This document shows, one piece after another, positions 63,730-64,000 of a stretch of DNA of 64,000 nucleotides; position 1 is the first letter of the stretch; each line of letters starts with the position of its first letter. This DNA is from Enterobacter huaxiensis (GTDB taxonomy: Bacteria; Pseudomonadota; Gammaproteobacteria; Enterobacterales; Enterobacteriaceae). The DNA is taken from NCBI RefSeq assembly GCF_003594935.2, contig NZ_CP043342.1, forward strand, positions 1,550,001-1,614,000, given 5' to 3'. Both the position numbers and the translations under genes were made by a program. The notes under the pieces were generated by a model. It was not told the origin of the DNA and made no database searches. It saw only the letters and a list, made by a program, of their open reading frames with translations.

Positions 63730-64000
63730 CTATTCCGGCAGCGTCCAGTCACCGTCGTTGAGCGGGCGCTGCATTATCAACGTATCTCGCCAGTCACCTT
63801 TCTTGTAGCCCACGCTTCGTAGCTGACCCACGACTTCAAATCCGTGCTTTTTATGTAGCCGCAGCGAGCCTGCATTGTTATTGCCATCACCCACCACGGC
63901 AATGATCTGCCGCCATTGACCTTGCTCGCATCGCGCGATCAGGGCATCCATTAACGTGGAGCCAAATCCGCGCCCGGTGGTGCTGGCATCTACGTAAATT
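63730..64000 (-). CDS. GNAT-family N-acetyltransferase, C-terminal part
   Basis: The frame is open to the window edge at 64000, so the gene is cut; 89 C-terminal residues are visible, and the ATG at 63951 is internal. IYVDASTTGRGFGSTLMDA is the acetyl-CoA binding motif (RGxGSxLMDA), and SLRLHKKHGFEVVGQLRSVG matches the end of phosphinothricin/MnaT-type acetyltransferases. The acceptor is not known. Confidence 0.85.
   Translation of the reverse strand, partial: IYVDASTTGRGFGSTLMDALIARCEQGQWRQIIAVVGDGNNNAGSLRLHKKHGFEVVGQLRSVGYKKGDWRDTLIMQRPLNDGDWTLPE

Overview
The window is chromosomal DNA of an enteric bacterium (Enterobacterales), most likely Enterobacter or a near relative. Nearly every gene is a close match, by length and recognisable sequence, to a gene of the Escherichia coli region that runs from mqo and eco through the yej and yei genes, fru, nfo, lysP, folE, galS-mgl, sanA-cdd and the yoh genes to pbpG. 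Order and orientation are largely kept. The base composition looks GC-rich, and ERIC and REP elements sit between genes. No transposase, integrase, prophage, CRISPR array or rRNA gene was seen.

Layout. 1-3.6 kb: the 3' end of mqo, then eco, a ynaJ-type gene and an MFS transporter. In E. coli the nap-ccm-narP genes lie between eco and proL, so this interval differs. 3.6-11.9 kb: tRNA-Pro, yejM-yejL, yejK, rplY, radD, an ERIC element, rsuA-bcr, yejG. 11.9-21 kb: the yejABEF peptide importer, pdeN, mepS, lpxT. 21-27.2 kb: yeiR, then yeiQ divergent from uxuA, yeiP, yeiW, setB. 27.2-31.4 kb: the fructose PTS operon fruBKA with Cra operators. 31.4-43.6 kb: nfo, yeiH/yeiE, lysP, a Fur-box TonB receptor, yeiG, a YbfB-type MFS, folE-yeiB, galS. 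43.6-50.6 kb: mglBAC, sanA, cdd, yohJK. 50.8-52.6 kb: a second type I methionine aminopeptidase and dusC. 52.6-58.6 kb: an inserted aryl-beta-glucoside locus (porin, bglG, bglF, bglB). 58.6-64 kb: yohP, mdtQ, yohF, yohD, yohC, pbpG and the end of an acetyltransferase gene.

How the genes work together. Much of the window is sugar and peptide uptake under CRP-type control. fruBKA imports and phosphorylates fructose, mglBAC with GalS handles galactose and methyl-galactoside, UxuA with YeiQ can act on hexuronate intermediates, and the bgl locus imports and cleaves beta-glucosides. A second theme is the cell envelope: yejM (LPS control), lpxT, mepS, pbpG, ecotin and yejABEF.

The most notable structure is the bgl locus. 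It carries three separate ribonucleic-antiterminator/terminator modules, one in front of the porin, one in front of bglG and one in front of bglF. Other points worth a look are a Zur-like palindrome before yeiR, a perfect 14-bp inverted repeat that would sequester the nfo ribosome binding site, a UxuR-like operator before uxuA, and four copies of a second hairpin repeat placed just after genes. Nothing seen amounts to a clearly new biological system; most of the window is conserved core genome.
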